Of a stretch of DNA of 64,000 nt, positions 40,365-48,741 are shown piece after piece. This DNA comes from Hominimerdicola alba 8. GTDB taxonomy: Bacteria; Bacillota; Clostridia; Oscillospirales; Ruminococcaceae. Location: positions 62,001 through 126,000 of the forward strand of contig NZ_ADKM02000091.1 in the NCBI RefSeq assembly GCF_000178155.2, read 5' to 3'. Position 1 is the first letter of the stretch. Each line of letters opens with the position of its first letter. Both the position numbers and the translations under genes were made by a program. The notes under the pieces were generated by a model, which was not told where the DNA came from, searched no databases, and saw nothing but the letters and a program-made list of their open reading frames with translations.

Positions 40365-40817
40365 ATGAAGATATCGACAAAGGTCGAGTTCGGCATAGTG
40401 GCGCTGGCAGATATCGCCATCTATTCGGTAAACGGCGAAACTGTATCCTCCTCAGACATCTCAAGCAGACAGAACATCTCGCAGAAATACCTCGAACAGA
40501 TACTTGTGGCACTGCGTCAGGCAGGTTTTATACGCGGTCAGAAAGGCTCGCGCGGGGGCTATACGCTCGCCCGTCCCGCCTCTGAGATATCATTTTCCGA
40601 GATACTTAACGGATTGGACAATAATATCCTCGCGGATACCTACGTTTCGGAAGACGATACAGACGGCGGACTGCGCGACAAAGTCAACAGCTGTATCTGG
40701 GATAAACTCAACGGCTATATGCGTGAGTTCACAGCTAAAATGACACTTGCCGATTTCATAGAACTCCATAAGAGCGAAAGTGAAGAAAATGATGGTAGTT
40801 TCATGTACTACATCTGA
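40365..40817 (+). CDS. Rrf2-family regulator of the SUF operon
   Basis: 150 residues. The N-terminal winged helix (MKISTKVEFGIVALADIAIY ... ISQKYLEQILVALRQAGFIRGQKGSRGGYTLA) is typical of IscR/CymR relatives. IscR binds [2Fe-2S] through three cysteines near residues 92-104, whereas this protein has a single Cys110 in the equivalent region. Cluster sensing would thus need another ligand set or a dimer-bridging mode. As the last suf gene it probably autoregulates through the inverted repeat at 35593-35615. Confidence 0.9.
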   Translation: MKISTKVEFGIVALADIAIYSVNGETVSSSDISSRQNISQKYLEQILVALRQAGFIRGQKGSRGGYTLARPASEISFSEILNGLDNNILADTYVSEDDTDGGLRDKVNSCIWDKLNGYMREFTAKMTLADFIELHKSESEENDGSFMYYI

Positions 40818-40822
40818 AATAA

Positions 40823-40859
40823 GCGGTCTTTTCTACAGCGAGAAGACCGCCGTTTTTTT
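40823..40859 (+). terminator. Terminator of the SUF operon
   Basis: GCGGTCTT pairs with AAGACCGC around a 12-nt loop and is followed by CGTTTTTTT. Confidence 0.88.
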
Positions 40860-40940
40860 ACCGAAAAAACAGCAAAGCAGATATCTCCGTCTTTTCTGTC
40901 ATAACGGTATCAGAGGCTTGCTCGCGCCCCTGAAATGCAC

Positions 40941-41043
40941 TATAGCGATCCGCCTTAAAATTCAGACAAAATCCGGTCACAAAACCCATAAATTCCAGCT
41001 TTAGCGACCGGATTTTGTGAATTTAAAAAGTTGGATTGCTATA
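40941..41043 (-). repeat. 103-bp palindromic element, copy 3
   Basis: Inverted relative to copies 1 and 2. Ends TATAGCGATCC and GGATTGCTATA. It lies between the SUF terminator and the clostripain promoter. Confidence 0.9.
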
Positions 41044-41081
41044 AACTAAACACTAACACCAATTTTGACAAAAACTTCACA

Positions 41082-41133
41082 ACATTCAGCGCTTACAGCC
41101 ACAAAAAGCACAGTGTATGCGAGCGCTGAATGT
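41082..41133. repeat. 12-bp inverted repeat between two palindromic elements
   Basis: ACATTCAGCGCT (41082-41093) and AGCGCTGAATGT (41122-41133) are perfect complements with a 28-nt loop. No T-run follows. It could be an operator pair or part of an older element. Confidence 0.6.
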
Positions 41134-41227
41134 CGAAATAAATATGTCGTTTACTGTAACATCGTTATGACTGTGACGGCTTCTGCATTTCTCGAATGAT
41201 CTTACGTGAGAACTTCCCGCACAGCCT

Positions 41228-41256
41228 TGACAATCATGGGCTTTTCGTGTAAAATA
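41228..41256 (+). promoter_or_regulatory. SigA-type promoter for clostripain-family protease
   Basis: TTGACA (41228-41233) and TAAAAT (41251-41256) with a 17-bp spacer. Transcription would start near 41263, so the next palindromic element forms most of the mRNA leader. Confidence 0.75.
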
Positions 41257-41270
41257 TATATGTTGTAACC

Positions 41271-41373
41271 ATAGCGATCCGCCTAAAAATTCGGATAATA
41301 CCTAGTCACAAAACCCATAGATCAAAGCATTTGCGACCGTATCCTGTGAATTTAAATAGTTGTATCGCTATAA
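41271..41373 (-). repeat. 103-bp palindromic element, copy 4 (diverged)
   Basis: Same length and orientation as copy 3 but with scattered substitutions and degraded ends (CATAGCGATCC, GTATCGCTATA). It lies between the promoter at 41228 and the ribosome binding site at 41384. Confidence 0.85.
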
Positions 41374-41394
41374 ATCTAAATCGGAGGTAAGCAT

Positions 41395-43716
41395 ATGGAT
41401 AATAATAATCGTCCCCTTTCCAGAAAAAAGAACTATCAGGCGGGCGGTACAGGCGCTTATAGACGCGGCAGCGGTCTTGGCACAGGACCCGTTGGTCAGG
41501 GCGCGGGCAGCAGCGGCGGTGGCGGCGGCGTAAACCGCGCAGCTATCGGCGGAGGCGGTTCGCTGCTGATCGTGATCGCGGTGGTGCTTTTCAACCTGCT
41601 GGGTAAGGGCGGCTCAGGCGGCGGGACTAATGTCGGTTCACCGAGCAACTACGGCACAGCCCCCGCAGGCTATGAAGCTGTAGATACTACAGGTTATACC
41701 GCTTCGGGCGGCACAGCCGCCGATACCACAGTCGCAAGCGGCTCGCGCGATAAGTATACCGCTATCAAGGGCGGCGGCAAGGATACTGTCACCATGATGG
41801 TCTATATGTGCGGCACCGACCTCGAAAGCAAGTACGGCATGGCTTCTTCGGATCTCTCTGAGATGGCTGCCGCAAAGTACGGTGATAACGTTAATATAAT
41901 CGTCTATACAGGCGGCTGCAAGGGCTGGAAGACCAAAGGCATCAGCAGCAGCGTCAATCAGGTGTATCAGGTGAAAAGCGGCGGACTTAAAGCCCTTATC
42001 AGTGATGACGGCTCGAAAGCCATGACCGACCCTGACACACTCTCGGCTTTCATCAAGTACTGCAATAAGAATTTCCCCGCAGACCGCAACGAACTTATCC
42101 TCTGGGATCATGGCGGTGGATCGGTCAGCGGCTACGGCTATGACGAGAAGAACAGTTCCAAGGGTTCGATGGGTCTTGCGGGCATCAACAAAGCCCTGAA
42201 AGACGGCGGCGTGAAGTTCGATTTCGTAGGCTTTGATGCCTGCCTGATGGCTACTGCCGAAACTGCTCTCATGCTCAACGAGCATGCAGATTACCTCATC
42301 GCGTCTGAGGAAACTGAACCCGGTATCGGCTGGTACTATACCAACTGGCTCAATAAACTGGGTGAGAATACCTCAATGCCGACTGTTGAGATAGGCAAGA
42401 ATATCGTTGATGACTTCGTGACAGCCTGCGGCAAGAAATGCCCGTCCTCTGCCACCACCCTTTCTGTCATCGACCTCGCAGAGTTTTCAAATACCGTTCC
42501 GTCCAAGCTGTCAGGCTTTGCAAATTCCGTCAGCAATAAGATAACTGCCGATGACTATAAGTCGGTGTCGACCGCAAGAAATAATACCCGCGAGTTTGCA
42601 AAAAGTTCCAAGATAGATCAGGTCGATCTGGTAGACCTTGCCGAAAAAGTCGGCACTTCCGAAGGCAAAGCACTCAGCGAAGCCCTGAAAGGCGCAGTGA
42701 AATATAACCGCACATCTTCCAGCATGACCAATGCTTACGGCGTTTCCATCTACTTCCCCTATAAGCGTACTTCATATGTCGATACCGCGTGCAGCACCTA
42801 CAGTGCCATCGGTATGACAGATGACTACAGCAGATGTATCCGCCAGTTCGCCAAGCTGGAAACCAGCGGTCAGATAGCCGCGGGCGGCTCAGGTTCGCCG
42901 CTCGATGCGCTCTTTGGCGGAAGCAGCGGCGGTTCGGGCGGCAGTTCAGATGTCATCGGTGAACTTCTGGGCGCATTCTTAGGCTCAGGCAGAGGTATAA
43001 ACGGTCTTGACCGCGCAAATATCGACTTCATGTCAGAGAACACTATCTCAGATGATGATACCGCAGAATACCTTTCGCTGAACTACTTTGACGCTAACAA
43101 TCTCGTCTGGGAAGAGGATAAGGGCAAGTATACTCTCGACCTCCCGGAGGATCAGTGGTCACTGGTGCAGTCCATCGACCTTAACATATTCTATGATGAC
43201 GGCGAGGGCTATATGAACATGGGTCTTGACAATATGTTCAGCTTTGAAGACGGCAAGCTGGTGGCTGATACCGACAGGACATGGGTGTCAATCAACGGCA
43301 CTCCCGTATGCTACTATCACACCGATACCGTTGGCGACAGCGATGATTATACCATCAGCGGCTATGTGCCCGCACTGCTCAACGGCAGCCGCGTCGATCT
43401 CATACTGAATTTCACCGATGAAAACCCAGACGGTGAAGTGGTCGGCGCTACAGAAGCCTACGTTAACGGCGAAACTGATACCATCGCAAAAGGCGAGATA
43501 GAGATCAATGAAGGCGATACTCTCGACTTCTTATGTGATTTCTATGACTATGACGGAAATTATCAGGACAGCTATATGATGGGCAAACAGGTCACTGTAA
43601 ACGGCGACCTTAAGATATCCGACACCGATCTCGGTGACGGCGAAGCAAGGATAATGTATAAGATAACAGATATCTATAATAAGGAATACTGGACTCCTTT
43701 CATTTCCGTAAGATAA
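41395..43716 (+). CDS. Clostripain-family (C11) cysteine protease, membrane anchored
   Basis: 773 residues. A basic Gly-rich N-terminus is followed by one membrane helix at about 56-70, a Gly/Thr-rich spacer, and a C11 domain at about 125-490. His239 (LILWDHGGGS) and Cys283 (VGFDACLMA) form the predicted catalytic dyad. A Gly/Ser linker at about 500-525 leads to a C-terminal beta-rich region of about 250 residues with no recognised family. The helix would place the protease outside the cell. CGGAGG precedes the ATG. Clostripain relatives cleave after Arg or Lys and may mature surface proteins; the substrate here is unknown. Confidence 0.92.
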   Translation: MDNNNRPLSRKKNYQAGGTGAYRRGSGLGTGPVGQGAGSSGGGGGVNRAAIGGGGSLLIVIAVVLFNLLGKGGSGGGTNVGSPSNYGTAPAGYEAVDTTGYTASGGTAADTTVASGSRDKYTAIKGGGKDTVTMMVYMCGTDLESKYGMASSDLSEMAAAKYGDNVNIIVYTGGCKGWKTKGISSSVNQVYQVKSGGLKALISDDGSKAMTDPDTLSAFIKYCNKNFPADRNELILWDHGGGSVSGYGYDEKNSSKGSMGLAGINKALKDGGVKFDFVGFDACLMATAETALMLNEHADYLIASEETEPGIGWYYTNWLNKLGENTSMPTVEIGKNIVDDFVTACGKKCPSSATTLSVIDLAEFSNTVPSKLSGFANSVSNKITADDYKSVSTARNNTREFAKSSKIDQVDLVDLAEKVGTSEGKALSEALKGAVKYNRTSSSMTNAYGVSIYFPYKRTSYVDTACSTYSAIGMTDDYSRCIRQFAKLETSGQIAAGGSGSPLDALFGGSSGGSGGSSDVIGELLGAFLGSGRGINGLDRANIDFMSENTISDDDTAEYLSLNYFDANNLVWEEDKGKYTLDLPEDQWSLVQSIDLNIFYDDGEGYMNMGLDNMFSFEDGKLVADTDRTWVSINGTPVCYYHTDTVGDSDDYTISGYVPALLNGSRVDLILNFTDENPDGEVVGATEAYVNGETDTIAKGEIEINEGDTLDFLCDFYDYDGNYQDSYMMGKQVTVNGDLKISDTDLGDGEARIMYKITDIYNKEYWTPFISVR

Positions 43717-43729
43717 CATATCCCATAAT

Positions 43730-43760
43730 GGCAGATGCCGCGTGCATCTGCCGTTTTTTT
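43730..43760 (+). terminator. Terminator of protease gene
   Basis: GGCAGATGC pairs with GCATCTGCC around CGCGT and is followed by GTTTTTTT. Confidence 0.9.
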
Positions 43761-43795
43761 GTTATTTTTTTATCATGCCCCTTTCAAAGCCGACC

Positions 43796-43806
43796 GAAAA
43801 CGTTTG
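43796..43806. promoter_or_regulatory. LacI-type operator-like box
   Basis: GAAAACGTTTG, matching the half-site of the boxes at 18420 and 18763. It lies in the 740-bp region upstream of the pectinesterase. Confidence 0.35.
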
Positions 43807-44015
43807 TACATTTTGTGCAGTTATTTTATGGCAGAACTTTTTTCTGAACTGCCTGAAATGTCATCGCGCCATGACCGTATTTTGAATATCTGTCCAACTT
43901 CAATAATAACTTGACTTTTGGATAATATGGTTCATATTTCAACGAATGCTAATCGATTATGGGTCAAAATCAACAGTTATGAAAAGTGTTTACCGTGAGA
44001 TTTGACAAAAATTGC

Positions 44016-44030
44016 ATGACCGATGGTCAT
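44016..44030. promoter_or_regulatory. Palindromic site upstream of the pectin operon promoter
   Basis: ATGACC-GAT-GGTCAT is a perfect 6-bp inverted repeat 16 bp before the -35 box. It could bind an activator; the binder is unknown. Confidence 0.4.
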
Positions 44031-44045
44031 TGTTGGCGAAAACTC

Positions 44046-44074
44046 TTGACTTGAATATTATTTAATGATATACT
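44046..44074 (+). promoter_or_regulatory. SigA-type promoter of the pectin locus
   Basis: TTGACT (44046-44051) and TATACT (44069-44074) with a 17-bp spacer. It predicts a leader of about 375 nt before the pectinesterase ATG, with no gene in it. Confidence 0.65.
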
Positions 44075-44143
44075 CTAAAAAACTTGAACGGATATTCCGT
44101 AAACGCCATGTTTAGGGCTAAAACGCAATAATTGATAAATCAC

Positions 44144-44157
44144 GATAAACGTTTTCG
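44144..44157. promoter_or_regulatory. LacI-type operator box in the pectin operon leader
   Basis: GATAAACGTTTTCG has the AAACGTTT core. Its position about 65 bp downstream of the predicted start of transcription fits roadblock repression by a LacI/CcpA-type protein. Confidence 0.5.
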
Positions 44158-44457
44158 AGGTTAAAAAATTTATATATATTAAATAGCGGCAAAACGCTTG
44201 TATACTATATATGTAATATAAATATTAAGACCTTCAACGTAAATTGAAAAGTTAACCCGTCTCAAATTGTCATACAAGATAATGTCCGAATTTCACATGT
44301 ACAAAACAGCACATGCCTGTTCGGATATCATAAAAAGTCCATGACCGAATTTGATATATTTCCACCTTTTTTCCTATTATCCTCATATCGACGCTGCTGC
44401 GGCATGTTCCGCAGCAGAGGTCATATGGTCGGGAAAAGGCTCAAGGAGGATCCAAAA

Positions 44458-45372
44458 ATGAATGAGATAAGACTTTCGCCCACAGAAAGCCTTGCAGATG
44501 CGCTGAAAAACGTTCAGCCCCATACAAGACTTCTGCTCGCTCCCCGCGAGTACCGCGAAAAGATCGAGATCTGCACGCCCGACATCGAGATAGTCGGCTG
44601 CGGCGCAGACAAAACAAGGATAGTGTACGGCGACTATGCCAAAAAACTTGACGAAAATGGCGTTGAGTATAACACTTTCCGTACATATACTGCGGCAGTA
44701 CTTGCCGATGGTGTCACTTTCAGAGAATTGACTGTAGAGAACGACTCCCGCTCGCCCGAAATTAAAGGGCAGGAGGTCGCGCTTACAGTAGTGGCAGACC
44801 GCTTTACTGCTGAAAACTGCACTTTCCTGTCAACGCAGGATACAGTCTTCTGCGGTCCGCTCCCCGATGACCTTATAGCCCGCTACAAGGGCTTTCTTAA
44901 AGACCCTCTGCGCGCTTCGGGCAGCTTTACCCAGCGCTTTGCAGACTGCATCATCGCGGGCAATGTGGATTTCATATTCGGCTGCGGCGATGCTCTGTTT
45001 GAAAACTGCGAGATACGCTCGGTCACAGATGTTCGCGGCGGAGGCTTCACAGCCGCACCCGCTCATGCCCTTTCTCAGCAGATAGGTTTCGTATTTGACC
45101 GATGCCGCTTCACACGCGAAAACGGCGTGGCAGACGGTGCGATATTTCTCGCAAGACCCTGGCGTGACTACGGCAAGTGCAGTTTTATCAGCTGTACTTA
45201 TGACAGCCACATCTCGCCTGAGGGCTTTGATAAATGGAACGACACAGACCGTGACAAGACTGCACGCTTTGCCGAATACGGCAATATCCCCGCCGGCAGA
45301 GTGTCGTGGGCGAAAACGCTCACCGAAGATGAGCGTGACGAACTGATGAGGCATTTCCATACAGAAAAGTAA
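44458..45372 (+). CDS. Pectinesterase (CE8), cytoplasmic form
   Basis: 304 residues from the ATG at 44458, which has AAGGAGG eight bases upstream; in-frame starts further upstream lack a site. Right-handed beta-helix of the CE8 family with catalytic residues Gln127/Asp128 (STQDTVF), Asp171 (GNVDFIFG) and Arg233 with Trp235 (ARPWRDYG). It removes methyl esters from galacturonate units. There is no signal peptide, so it should act on imported oligogalacturonides. First gene of the locus, followed at 46 bp by an AraC regulator. Confidence 0.93.
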   Translation: MNEIRLSPTESLADALKNVQPHTRLLLAPREYREKIEICTPDIEIVGCGADKTRIVYGDYAKKLDENGVEYNTFRTYTAAVLADGVTFRELTVENDSRSPEIKGQEVALTVVADRFTAENCTFLSTQDTVFCGPLPDDLIARYKGFLKDPLRASGSFTQRFADCIIAGNVDFIFGCGDALFENCEIRSVTDVRGGGFTAAPAHALSQQIGFVFDRCRFTRENGVADGAIFLARPWRDYGKCSFISCTYDSHISPEGFDKWNDTDRDKTARFAEYGNIPAGRVSWAKTLTEDERDELMRHFHTEK

Positions 45373-45418
45373 TCGTTAACACAGCCCATAAAGCTGTAAT
45401 AGAAATCGGAGGAAAAGA

Positions 45419-46174
45419 ATGAACATTATCGTGTACGTTGGAAGAAACATGAAGACTTTCACCTGCAAACAGCATTGCCACGATGAGTGGGAACTGGTAT
45501 ACTGTACAGGCGGCGGCGGAAGATTTGAGTTTCAGGACAGAACACTGAAATACAGCGCGGGTGACCTTGTGATAATCCCGCCACATGTCCTTCACGCCAA
45601 CAACAGTGACGAGGGCTTCACGAATATCCACATAAATATAACCGATGCGACTTTTAATTTCAAGGAGCCTCTGCTTATCTCCGATGACAGCGAAGAGCAT
45701 ATACGCAACGCTTTCACCGATGCTTTCTATTTCTTCAACAGCGAGATAAACAGCCGCCAGCTGATAATTGCGGCTTTCGGCAACCTTATCGTAAACTATG
45801 TCATAGCTTTCCGCAATACTAAGCCTCTGCGTGATGTGGTGGATGAAATAAAATCCAATATCATGCAGAACTTCACCGACTGCGACTATGAACTTGACAC
45901 ATACCTCAAAACTATCCCGTTCAGCTACGACTACCTGCGTAAGCTGTTCAAGAGCGAGATGGGCATGACACCCCACAGCTACCTGACAAATCTGCGTATA
46001 CAGATGGCTGAGAAACTGCTCTGTTCTTCCGAAACGGTCGAGCAGAATATATCTGAGATAGCCTATATCTGCGGCTATTCCGATTCTCTGTACTTCTCCC
46101 GCGTTTTCAAGAAGAACTTCGGCTGTTCGCCCAAGAATTATGCCGCAAAGCGTATGAAAGCGGGTGAAGTCTGA
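45419..46174 (+). CDS. AraC-family regulator with cupin sensor
   Basis: 251 residues. The N-terminal cupin-like domain (CKQHCHDEWELVYCTGGGGRFEFQDRTLKYSAGDLVIIPPHVLHAN) likely binds a sugar or sugar acid. The C-terminal AraC DNA-binding domain at about 150-248 has two helix-turn-helix motifs, ending in ISEIAYICGYSDSLYFSRVFKKNFGCSPKNYAAKR. CGGAGG precedes the ATG. Its place inside the pectin locus makes it the probable activator in response to a galacturonate derivative. Confidence 0.92.
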   Translation: MNIIVYVGRNMKTFTCKQHCHDEWELVYCTGGGGRFEFQDRTLKYSAGDLVIIPPHVLHANNSDEGFTNIHINITDATFNFKEPLLISDDSEEHIRNAFTDAFYFFNSEINSRQLIIAAFGNLIVNYVIAFRNTKPLRDVVDEIKSNIMQNFTDCDYELDTYLKTIPFSYDYLRKLFKSEMGMTPHSYLTNLRIQMAEKLLCSSETVEQNISEIAYICGYSDSLYFSRVFKKNFGCSPKNYAAKRMKAGEV

Positions 46175-46296
46175 ACGAGCCGCATCCGCCTTACGCAGAA
46201 AGCGTCCAAATTAATCAGATGCACAGCGTTCCCCTGACAATGTGCGGTCTATCCCTGATGCTGTTTACGGCTTTCGGCGAAAAGGAGATGTAACGA

Positions 46297-47544
46297 ATGG
46301 CTTTTAACGTTATCAACGAGGCAAGAAGATGCCTCAACTGTAAAAATCCAATTTGCAAAAAGGGATGTCCCATAAGTACCGATATCCCAAATGTTATCCA
46401 GACTTTCCTTTCGGGTGATATCGACTCTGCGGGCGCGACTCTCTTTGAGAACAACCCCCTCAGCGTGATATGCTCACTGATATGCAACCACGAAAATCAG
46501 TGCGAAGGTCACTGCGTACTCGGTAGAAAGGGTGCGCCTGTACATTTCAGCAACATCGAGAACTATATCAGCGACAACTATTTCGAGAAACTCGATCAGG
46601 GTGTCATCGAAGAACTGGAACTGGATAAAGTCAAGAAAAAAGGGAAGCGTGTCGGCGTTATCGGCGGCGGTCCCGCAGGCATAACCATCGCGATACTTCT
46701 TGCAAGAAAGGGCTACGATATCACAATTTTCGAGTCCCGCGAGAAGATAGGCGGTGTCCTCCGCTACGGTATACCCGCGTTCCGTCTGCCAAAAGACCAT
46801 ATCGAGCGCTATAAAAGGCTTCTCATCGCACTGGGCATCAAGATACGCCCCAATACCTCCATCGGCACCACGATAACCGTTGACGATATGTTCCGTGACG
46901 GCTACCGCGCGATATTCATCGGCACAGGTGTCTGGAAGCCGAATACACTGCACATCAAGGGCGAAAGTCTGGGTAATGTCCATTTCGCCATCAACTACCT
47001 GACAAATCCCGATGTCTATACTCTCGGTGACAGCCTGAACATCATCGGCGCAGGCAACTCCGCTATGGATGTTGCAAGAACTGCCCTCCGTCACGGCTGT
47101 AAGCGGGTGACCGTTTTCTCCCGTTCCGAGCATATAGCCGCAAGCATCACTGAAGTCGAGTTCGCAAAGATAGACGGTGTCGAGTTCGTCACAGGTGTCG
47201 AACCGACAGAGATAACAGACGAAGGTACTATCTTCGTTGATACGGTAAAGGGCGAAGACGGTGTACGCCGCCGCGTTGAGGGTACCGAAAAACTCTATCC
47301 CGCAGCATCTACGATAATCGCAGTATCTCAGGGACCGCGCAACCGCATAGTTTCAACGACCACAGGTATCGATGTAACCGACAGGGGACTGCTGGTAACG
47401 AATACCTTCGGCAAGACTACCCGCGACGGCATATTCGCAGCAGGCGATGTGGTGCTGGGCGCAAGGACGGTCGTCGAAGCTGTAAACTACTCCAAGCAGG
47501 TCGCACAGACTATGGACGAATACCTGAATTCGCTTGAAGACTGA
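46297..47544 (+). CDS. GltD/NfnB-like NAD(P)H-dependent flavoprotein oxidoreductase
   Basis: 415 residues. The N-terminal Fe-S domain has CLNCKNPICKKGCP and a second set, CSLICNHENQCEGHC. An FAD-binding GxGxxG (VIGGGPAGITIAILLARKGYDITIFE) and an NAD(P)-binding GAGNSAMDVARTALRHG follow, ending in GIFAAGDVVLGARTVVEAV. This is the glutamate-synthase small-chain/NfnB architecture, but no large subunit is adjacent. AAAGGAGATG precedes the ATG. It may supply or remove reducing equivalents during uronate catabolism, for example with ferredoxin; that role is inference. Confidence 0.88.
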   Translation: MAFNVINEARRCLNCKNPICKKGCPISTDIPNVIQTFLSGDIDSAGATLFENNPLSVICSLICNHENQCEGHCVLGRKGAPVHFSNIENYISDNYFEKLDQGVIEELELDKVKKKGKRVGVIGGGPAGITIAILLARKGYDITIFESREKIGGVLRYGIPAFRLPKDHIERYKRLLIALGIKIRPNTSIGTTITVDDMFRDGYRAIFIGTGVWKPNTLHIKGESLGNVHFAINYLTNPDVYTLGDSLNIIGAGNSAMDVARTALRHGCKRVTVFSRSEHIAASITEVEFAKIDGVEFVTGVEPTEITDEGTIFVDTVKGEDGVRRRVEGTEKLYPAASTIIAVSQGPRNRIVSTTTGIDVTDRGLLVTNTFGKTTRDGIFAAGDVVLGARTVVEAVNYSKQVAQTMDEYLNSLED

Positions 47545-47624
47545 GTAGTTTAATATTATCATATCTTTATGAACGATTTCTGATGCCTGCCCGCCGCAAA
47601 TGAATGAGTGCGGGCATGGTCACT

Positions 47625-47653
47625 GTGCTGTACGTTATTTTACAGCACTTTTT
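47625..47653 (+). terminator. Terminator after GltD-like gene
   Basis: GTGCTGTA pairs with TACAGCAC and is followed by TTTTT. It separates the pectinesterase unit from the transporter unit. Confidence 0.75.
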
Positions 47654-47682
47654 GTACAAAAATGAACAATTCGCACAGCATC

Positions 47683-47698
47683 GATGTAAACGTTATCA
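47683..47698. promoter_or_regulatory. LacI-type operator box before the pectin transporter unit
   Basis: GATGTAAACGTTATCA is nearly the same as the box at 7522. A further AAACGTT occurs near 47729. The rest of 47700-47960 is AT-rich with no supportable gene. Confidence 0.45.
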
Positions 47699-47960
47699 CA
47701 GCAGATTGTGCGGGACAAAACAGACATTAAACGTTGTTAAGTGCTGTTTTTGAATGGTTTTGTGAATCATATATGTGAACGCGGAATTACGCGGTTTTGG
47801 TCATTAAAACAGCTGTCCGAGTCGAAAAATTGCGGCGAATTTGTCAAACATGACAAAACAGCACCGCAAAATAAGTGCAATATGTCGAATTGTTTTATTA
47901 CTCTTTTTTGGTTAGATGATTTAATTGTCCGATTAATCCATAAACAGTCTTGTATTGGTC

Positions 47961-47990
47961 TTGTAAATTAAGGCTAACATAGGTTAAAAT
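47961..47990 (+). promoter_or_regulatory. Probable promoter of the pectin transporter operon
   Basis: TTGTAA (47961-47966) and TAAAAT (47985-47990) with an 18-bp spacer, about 105 bp before the first start codon. Confidence 0.4.
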
Positions 47991-48094
47991 ATATAAAGAA
48001 AACACACCGATTTGAAAATTTTTATATTAATTTAGCCCAAAAGCTGTAAATTTCGGCAATGGAAAAGGATCGGCATGTTAGGGGAACGAAAATA

Positions 48095-48712
48095 ATGAAT
48101 TTATCTTTAAAGCAATACAGGGCGATAGACTTGGGGCTGATGCTGTTCATTGTAGCAGCGGCGGAAGCCCTTATCGCACACGCGGCGAGGTTCTGGTTTC
48201 CTGAGGAGATCTACGTGCTGTCACCGACGCTCGCGATGGTCTGTATCGTCATGATGCGCTGGGGCAGATACGCGGTGCTTCACGCCGTCGGCGGAAGTCT
48301 TGCGATGTGCATAGCCCTCGGCGCTGAACCGAAACAGTACGCAGTCTACTGCATCGGTACTTGCCTTTCACTGACAGCTATGCTGTTCTTCCGCAAACTG
48401 AAAAAGTCAGAGGTGAGAAACAGCCCCAAGCTGACACTGCTGTTCGCATTGACGGCCTACATCACCGCCCAGCTGGGCAGATGGCTGGTAGGTCTGCTGA
48501 TGGGCGGCTCACCAAAAGATATCGTGCAGCTATTCGCCACCGATTCGCTGACTCTGCTGTTCACATTAGTGGCAGTACATCTTGCCCGCAAGATCGACGG
48601 ACTGTTTGAAGACCAGATAGACTATCTGGTACGTACACAGGCTGAACGTCAGAAAAGCGGCATGCCCGATCAGGGCGACACCGAATACGGCGAAAGCACA
48701 GGATCATTTTAA
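48095..48712 (+). CDS. Polytopic membrane protein at head of the pectin transporter operon
   Basis: 205 residues from the ATG at 48095, with TAGGGGAA upstream; an in-frame ATG 36 bases earlier has no site. About six hydrophobic segments fill residues 8-170 and a charged cytoplasmic tail follows. I do not recognise the family; size and layout recall S components of ECF importers, without a diagnostic motif. It lies 29 bp before the first permease gene, so it is probably cotranscribed and may assist the importer. Confidence 0.65.
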   Translation: MNLSLKQYRAIDLGLMLFIVAAAEALIAHAARFWFPEEIYVLSPTLAMVCIVMMRWGRYAVLHAVGGSLAMCIALGAEPKQYAVYCIGTCLSLTAMLFFRKLKKSEVRNSPKLTLLFALTAYITAQLGRWLVGLLMGGSPKDIVQLFATDSLTLLFTLVAVHLARKIDGLFEDQIDYLVRTQAERQKSGMPDQGDTEYGESTGSF

Positions 48713-48741
48713 AACGAAAAGAACATGGGAGGTTTTACAAA

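Noticed and set aside
47741-47971. 76-codon frame in the gap before the pectin transporter unit
   Set aside because: GTG start without ribosome binding site, Cys/His-rich random composition, AT-rich intergenic DNA.
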